A DNA stretch of 64,000 nt from Candidatus Kapaibacterium sp. (GTDB lineage: Bacteria; Bacteroidota; Ignavibacteria; Kapaibacteriales; NICIL-2), in contig JANWWF010000002.1 of assembly GCA_025055755.1 (NCBI GenBank), forward strand, positions 1 through 64,000. The letters are read 5' to 3'. Below, piece after piece: positions 59,708-64,000 of this stretch. The notes under the pieces were generated by a model that saw only the letters and a list, made by a program, of their open reading frames with translations, was not told where the DNA came from and did not search any database. Positions within the stretch are counted from its first letter, which is position 1, and the number at the start of each line of letters is the position of its first letter. Made by a program: the position numbers and the translations under genes.

Positions 59708-61267
59708 ATGGTAGAAGTTCGTCCAGAGGAAATATCAGCGATTCTTCGCAAACAACTTTCCGGTTTCGAGCTGGAAGCAGAAATCGAGGAAGTGGGCACT
59801 GTTCTCCAGGTAGGTGATGGAGTAGCCCGCGTCTATGGATTGACTAATTGCATGGCGTCAGAGCTGCTGGAGTTTCCCAATGGCGTCATGGGGATTGCTC
59901 TGAATTTGGAAGAGGACAACGTCGGGGTAGTTCTTTTCGGTGATGACCGCTTAGTCAAAGAAGGGGATACAGTTCGTCGTACCGGGCGCATTGCCTCAGT
60001 CCCGGTTGGAGAGGCGTTGCTGGGGCGAGTGGTCAATCCGCTTGGTGTACCCCTTGATGGAAAAGGACCAATCAATACGCCCCACTCTCTCCCAATTGAG
60101 CGGAAGGCCGTTGGGGTCGTTTACCGCCAGCCAGTCAAAGAACCACTCCAAACAGGCATCAAAGCGATAGATGCTCTCATCCCAATCGGACGAGGACAGC
60201 GTGAATTGATCATCGGTGACCGGCAAACGGGGAAAACAGCCGTCGCAATAGATACGATCATCAACCAGCGATATACGCATACAGAAGAAGCAGCACGCAG
60301 AGGTATTAAGCCGGTGTATTGCATCTATGTGGCAATAGGACAGAAAGCTTCGACGGTCGCAAATGTTGTTGCAACGCTTGAAGAGTACGGTGCACTCGAG
60401 TACACGATTGTTGTGGTGGCAAATGCCTCTGATCCTGCACCTCTACAGTTTATAGCGCCTTATTGTGGTGCTTCGATGGGTGAGTATTTCCGGGATAGTG
60501 GGCGTCATGCCTTGATTGTGTACGATGATCTCTCCAAGCAAGCAGCAGCATACCGACAGGTTTCGTTGCTATTGCGTCGTCCACCGGGACGAGAAGCATA
60601 TCCGGGTGATGTGTTCTACCTGCATAGCCGGTTGCTCGAGCGTGCTGCAAAGCTGAGCGATGAGTATGGTGGTGGCTCGCTTACTGCATTGCCTGTTATT
60701 GAAACTCAAGCAGGGGATGTTTCGGCGTATATCCCGACAAACGTGATCTCCATCACTGATGGGCAGATTTACTTGGAGACAGGGCTGTTCAATGCAGGGA
60801 TTCGACCAGCGCTCAACATTGGTATTTCTGTTTCCCGTGTTGGTGGCAATGCTCAAATTAAGGCAATGAAAAAAGTAGCTGGTCCTCTCAAGTTGGAGCT
60901 GGCGCAGTACCGAGCGTTGGAAGCCTTCGCGAAGTTTGGCTCGGATTTAGACAAAACTACTCAACAGCAGTTGCGGAGGGGAGCTCGGCTTGTCGAGCTG
61001 ATGAAACAAAAGCAATACAGCCCAATTCCTGTCGAAAAACAAGTGGCGCTCATCTATGCTGCAACAAATGGCTACGTGGATGATCTACCAGTTGACTCAT
61101 TAGGTCGGTTTGAACAGGAATTCTACGAGTATCTCGACAGTGCCCATGCAGATCTGCTCGATGCCATCGCAACAACTAAGGATTTAACACCAGAAATCAA
61201 GGAAAAACTTGATGCAGCAATTGCGACCTTTGTTGAAGGATTCCGTCGCACCGTACCGCAAGCGTGA
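59708..61267 (+). CDS. atpA: ATP synthase F1 subunit alpha
   Basis: A 519-residue alpha subunit of F1, non-catalytic nucleotide-binding. The P-loop GDRQTGKT is at 170-177, followed by the alpha signature [24 protein letters not shown], and [29 protein letters not shown] 59708 lies 8 nt after GAGG; an upstream GTG (59702) would be too close. The stop overlaps the HldD ATG (ATGA), so the heptose epimerase gene is embedded here. Confidence 0.97.
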   Translation: MVEVRPEEISAILRKQLSGFELEAEIEEVGTVLQVGDGVARVYGLTNCMASELLEFPNGVMGIALNLEEDNVGVVLFGDDRLVKEGDTVRRTGRIASVPVGEALLGRVVNPLGVPLDGKGPINTPHSLPIERKAVGVVYRQPVKEPLQTGIKAIDALIPIGRGQRELIIGDRQTGKTAVAIDTIINQRYTHTEEAARRGIKPVYCIYVAIGQKASTVANVVATLEEYGALEYTIVVVANASDPAPLQFIAPYCGASMGEYFRDSGRHALIVYDDLSKQAAAYRQVSLLLRRPPGREAYPGDVFYLHSRLLERAAKLSDEYGGGSLTALPVIETQAGDVSAYIPTNVISITDGQIYLETGLFNAGIRPALNIGISVSRVGGNAQIKAMKKVAGPLKLELAQYRALEAFAKFGSDLDKTTQQQLRRGARLVELMKQKQYSPIPVEKQVALIYAATNGYVDDLPVDSLGRFEQEFYEYLDSAHADLLDAIATTKDLTPEIKEKLDAAIATFVEGFRRTVPQA

Positions 61268-62253
61268 TGATAGCGCTTACCGGTGGAGCAGGCTTTATCG
61301 GCAGTGCCCTGCTGTGGAAGCTCAACCAGGAGCAGGTGCACGACATTATTGTTGTTGATCGCTTGGGAACAGAAGACAAGTGGAAGAACCTTGTGGGCAA
61401 GCGTTTCCGCTACCTTGCATCCCCAGATGAGTTTCTCGATCGCCTCAGCCGAGGATATTACAGTAAACTCGATGCAATCATACACTTTGGTGCCCGCACG
61501 AATACAACAGAACGAGATGCGGAATTTTTAGCTGAGAACAATTACCGCTACAGCATCCGGCTGGCAACCTTTGCTGTTGAGCGGGGAATTCCCTTCCTCT
61601 ATGCAAGCAGTGCTTCGGTTTATGGTGCCGGAGAGAAAGGCTACAGCGTTGGTAACACTGCCCTGTTGCGCCCACTGAATCCCTACGCAATGAGTAAGTA
61701 TTTGTTCGATTGTTGGGTGGAGGAGTCTGAGCTACTGGGAAGCGTGTGCGGATTGCGATTTTTCAATGTGTTCGGACCGAATGAATACCACAAAGGTCCG
61801 ATGGCAAGCATGGTGTACAAATCCTTTCTCCAAATACAGCGGACAGGCAAAGTTCATCTATTTGAAAGCACAACGCCTGAGTATGCTGATGGGGAGCAGA
61901 AACGCGATTTCGTCTATATCAAGGATGTTGTGGAAATTGTCTGGCAAATTCTTCGATCGCAGTGGACAGACAAGCCAATCCGAGGCATCTATAATGTCGG
62001 AAGTGGCAGAGCACGATCGTGGAATGAGCTTGCACGAGCAGTTTTTTCCGCTCTCGAGCGCGAGCCAGTAATTGTCTACATTCCTATGCCCGATGAACTG
62101 CGTCACCAATACCAAAACTTTACGCAAGCTGACCTATCCGGTTTGGCAGAAGCATTAAGCCAGCATCAATGCTCTCTTCCCACCACATCGTTGGAAGAGA
62201 GTGTTGGTGATTACGTGAACGGTTATTTACTTCAACAGTGGCAATACCTGTAG
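61264..62253 (+). CDS. hldD: ADP-L-glycero-D-manno-heptose 6-epimerase
   Basis: A 329-residue SDR epimerase that makes ADP-L-glycero-D-manno-heptose for the LPS inner core. The NAD motif [12 protein letters not shown] is at 6-17. The SSASVYGAG motif is followed by catalytic Tyr141/Lys145 in [30 protein letters not shown] and [11 protein letters not shown] are the HldD signatures. It overlaps atpA by 4 nt and ends 7 nt before atpG, so it is truly inside the ATP synthase operon. The GT9 protein at 32405-33436 could use its product. Confidence 0.93.
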   Translation: MMIALTGGAGFIGSALLWKLNQEQVHDIIVVDRLGTEDKWKNLVGKRFRYLASPDEFLDRLSRGYYSKLDAIIHFGARTNTTERDAEFLAENNYRYSIRLATFAVERGIPFLYASSASVYGAGEKGYSVGNTALLRPLNPYAMSKYLFDCWVEESELLGSVCGLRFFNVFGPNEYHKGPMASMVYKSFLQIQRTGKVHLFESTTPEYADGEQKRDFVYIKDVVEIVWQILRSQWTDKPIRGIYNVGSGRARSWNELARAVFSALEREPVIVYIPMPDELRHQYQNFTQADLSGLAEALSQHQCSLPTTSLEESVGDYVNGYLLQQWQYL

Positions 62254-62260
62254 AGTAACA

Positions 62261-63145
62261 ATGGCAACCCTTCGAGATATCCGTCGGCGGATAGTAGCGG
62301 TTCGTAATACTGCGCAGATAACCTCAGCAATGCGAATGGTCGCAGCAGCAAAGCTGAGGAAAGCTCAGAATGCAATCATTGCTGCGCGTCCTTATGCTGC
62401 GAAGGTGGGAGAAATTTTGCAAAGTCTCGCGCAAGCTGAGCGCTACAGCTTTGTCCATCCATTCTTTGAGGAGCGGGAGGATGTGCGAAATGTGCTACTG
62501 ATTGTTGTCGCAAGTGATCGGGGATTGTGTGGCTCATTCAATACCAATGTCTTCAAGGCAGCGCAGTATTACATCGAGCGTAAGCTTCCGGAGGAATTCC
62601 CCAAGGCGAAGGTACATATCATCGCTGTCGGAAAACGCGCGGTGCAGTATTTTCAACGGCGACGGGAGCATATTGTTTGTGCACTGCCGGATGTTTTCCA
62701 CCGATTGGAATTCAAAACGGTCCTTCAGATTGCTCCTTATGTGGGGGATGGGTTCATCAACGGGGAGTATGACCGCGTGTTTGTTCTTTACAACGAGTTT
62801 CGCTCAATTCTCCGGCAAGAAGTACGGCGGAAACAAATTTTGCCTATTGAAACGCCTTCCCAACGCCAGCGAGAAATTGGCGATTACATTTACGAACCAT
62901 CGAGGGCAGAAATTCTTGAAGCCCTCTTGCCTCAGTATATCAATCTACAGATATGGTCGGCATTGCTGGAATCCCACGCGGCGGAACATGCAGCTCGCAT
63001 GGTAGCGATGGATAATGCAACTACCAATGCACGAGATCTTATTGCTGCCCTGCAATTGGAGTATAACAAAGCACGCCAGGCAGCTATCACAAAAGAAATG
63101 CTTGAGATTGTCGGGGGAGCAGAAGCCCTACGGGCACAAGGGTAG
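62261..63145 (+). CDS. atpG: ATP synthase F1 subunit gamma
   Basis: A 294-residue gamma subunit, the rotating central stalk. The N-terminal helix TLRDIRRRIVAVRNTAQITSA and SAMRMVAAAKLRKAQ, the SDRGLCGSFNTNVF motif and the C-terminal helix with ARMVAMDNATTNARDLIAAL are diagnostic. Length matches the family. The operon continues from atpA through hldD, and radA follows 47 nt after. Beta and epsilon genes (atpD, atpC) are not in the window. Confidence 0.96.
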   Translation: MATLRDIRRRIVAVRNTAQITSAMRMVAAAKLRKAQNAIIAARPYAAKVGEILQSLAQAERYSFVHPFFEEREDVRNVLLIVVASDRGLCGSFNTNVFKAAQYYIERKLPEEFPKAKVHIIAVGKRAVQYFQRRREHIVCALPDVFHRLEFKTVLQIAPYVGDGFINGEYDRVFVLYNEFRSILRQEVRRKQILPIETPSQRQREIGDYIYEPSRAEILEALLPQYINLQIWSALLESHAAEHAARMVAMDNATTNARDLIAALQLEYNKARQAAITKEMLEIVGGAEALRAQG

Positions 63146-63192
63146 CGATTATTTTCGCTACAAGCTTAGTTCGGCGACCTCCGTGCATGCTA

Positions 63193-64000
63193 ATGAAGAC
63201 CCGCTCGGTGTTTGTCTGTCAGGAGTGTGGGCATCGCTCCCTGAAGTGGTTAGGGAAATGTCCTTCGTGTGGAGGATGGGGTACATTTGTCGAAGAACCC
63301 GAGCTGAATCAAGACTCCTCTTCTCCACAGACAAAGGCGTATGAACCGGTTCCTCTTGCCGAGAGTGTGCCCAGTTCTGTGGAACGCTTGCGTAGCGGCA
63401 TAAGCGAATTCGATCGAGTGATGGGAGGAGGAATAGTTCCTGGCTCTGTTACTGTGATTGGCGGTGATCCAGGGGTGGGAAAATCGACCTTAATGCTCCA
63501 GTTATGTGCTCGCTTTGCTGAGAAGAAGCCTCTGTATGTGACGGGGGAAGAATCATTGGAGCAGCTTCGCTATCGTGCCAAGCGCCTTGAAATCGAAAGC
63601 CAAGGAATCTTCGGACTGACAGAGCAAACAATCGAACACATTACTGCAACAATTGAACAGTACACTCCCGGTCTGGTAGTGATTGATTCGATCCAAACAC
63701 TCTATAGCAGTGAATTAGAATCTCTTCCAGGTAGCATAGGACAGGTGCGATATTGTGCAGATCAACTTGTGCGGCTTGCGAAACGAACCGGTGTTCCAAT
63801 CGTATTGGTGGGACATGTAACAAAAGAGGGCATGCTTGCTGGTCCAAAGGTACTCGAACACATGGTAGATGTTGTCATCCAATTCGAGGGCGAAGGAAAC
63901 TATGCGTATCGCATCCTCCGGGCAATTAAGAATCGGTATGGTTCGACAAACGAAATAGGCATCTTCGAAATGGGGACCAAGGGTCTGGTAGAGGTACGCA
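63193..64000 (+). CDS. radA: DNA repair protein RadA, truncated by window edge
   Basis: The first 269 residues of RadA, a RecA-related helicase-like protein in homologous recombination; the C-terminus is beyond the window. The N-terminal zinc finger reads CQECGHRSLKWLGKCPSC. The Walker A GGDPGVGKST lies near residue 95, VVIDSIQTL (Walker B) near 165, and the RadA-specific KNRYGSTNE at ~247. ATG 63193 is chosen; ATG 63187 would add two residues. Missing is the Lon-like P5 domain only because of the window edge. Confidence 0.94.
   Translation, partial: MKTRSVFVCQECGHRSLKWLGKCPSCGGWGTFVEEPELNQDSSSPQTKAYEPVPLAESVPSSVERLRSGISEFDRVMGGGIVPGSVTVIGGDPGVGKSTLMLQLCARFAEKKPLYVTGEESLEQLRYRAKRLEIESQGIFGLTEQTIEHITATIEQYTPGLVVIDSIQTLYSSELESLPGSIGQVRYCADQLVRLAKRTGVPIVLVGHVTKEGMLAGPKVLEHMVDVVIQFEGEGNYAYRILRAIKNRYGSTNEIGIFEMGTKGLVEVR

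Noticed and set aside
1-64000. tRNA, rRNA, CRISPR arrays, insertion sequences and prophage genes
   Set aside because: None seen: gaps are short, no repeat-spacer pattern, no transposase or phage motif, and no cloverleaf stood out by eye. A tRNAscan or Infernal run would be decisive.

Overview
The window reads as a dense chromosomal stretch from a Gram-negative, aerobic bacterium of the Bacteroidota/Chlorobiota (FCB) group. A Kapabacteria-like lineage would fit, but that placement is inference without a tree. Support comes from four secreted proteins with type IX secretion (T9SS) C-terminal sorting domains, a TonB-dependent receptor with a carboxypeptidase-regulatory N-domain, a fused alpha/beta 2-oxoacid dehydrogenase E1, LPS-heptose genes (HldD, a GT9 heptosyltransferase-like protein), and a recurring upstream motif TAnnTTTG that matches the known Bacteroidota -7 promoter element. 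Aerobic life is indicated by an exported superoxide dismutase, phenylacetyl-CoA epoxidase subunits and 3-hydroxyanthranilate dioxygenase. I saw no phage, insertion sequence, CRISPR, rRNA or tRNA.

Layout. 1-5.4 kb: truncated lipoprotein, YbdK-type carboxylate-amine ligase, exonuclease III, P-type cation ATPase. 5.5-18.8 kb: a cell-surface island with two paralogous IgGFc-binding-like giant exported proteins flanking a small T9SS cargo, an outer-membrane barrel candidate, a TonB-dependent receptor and a T9SS-sorted beta-helix-like protein. This is the most accessory-looking part of the window, and it contains the only long gene-free gap, with a perfect 24-bp tandem repeat. 18.8-25 kb: transaldolase, redoxin-like protein, RNase HI, a secreted protein, DUF4286, paaB-paaC-paaD, a FAH-family hydrolase and an LpxH-like phosphoesterase. 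25-30 kb: thiolase, NAD-type isocitrate dehydrogenase, M3 peptidase, DEDD exonuclease. 30-33.4 kb (minus strand): GT9, RluB-type pseudouridine synthase, exported SOD, YihY.

33.5-38.8 kb: 3-hydroxyanthranilate dioxygenase plus ACMS decarboxylase (tryptophan/kynurenine catabolism), RlpA, endonuclease III, a T9SS fibronectin-III protein, phosphoglycerate mutase, OsmC. 38.8-46 kb: methyltransferase, DUF58 protein, YbbR protein, QueA, SppA, RlmB, GT2. 46-56.6 kb: fused E1, Ffh, S16, a membrane protein, UDP-glucuronate decarboxylase, Kef-type antiporter, AtuA-C-like protein, GNAT, a secreted CBM9-like protein, LOG-family protein. 56.7-64 kb: ATP synthase operon atpZ-atpI-atpB-E-F-H-A with hldD inserted before atpG, then radA running off the edge. 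atpD and atpC are not in the window.

Most genes are packed head to tail with 4-bp ATGA, GTGA or TAATG overlaps, so they probably form operons. Several convergent pairs overlap at their 3' ends, the longest being sppA/rlmB (119 nt). I found no unambiguous new molecular system. The best leads are the surface island, the promoter motif set, the sppA-antisense RlmB tail, hldD inside the ATP synthase operon, and the inverted repeat between nth and rlpA.
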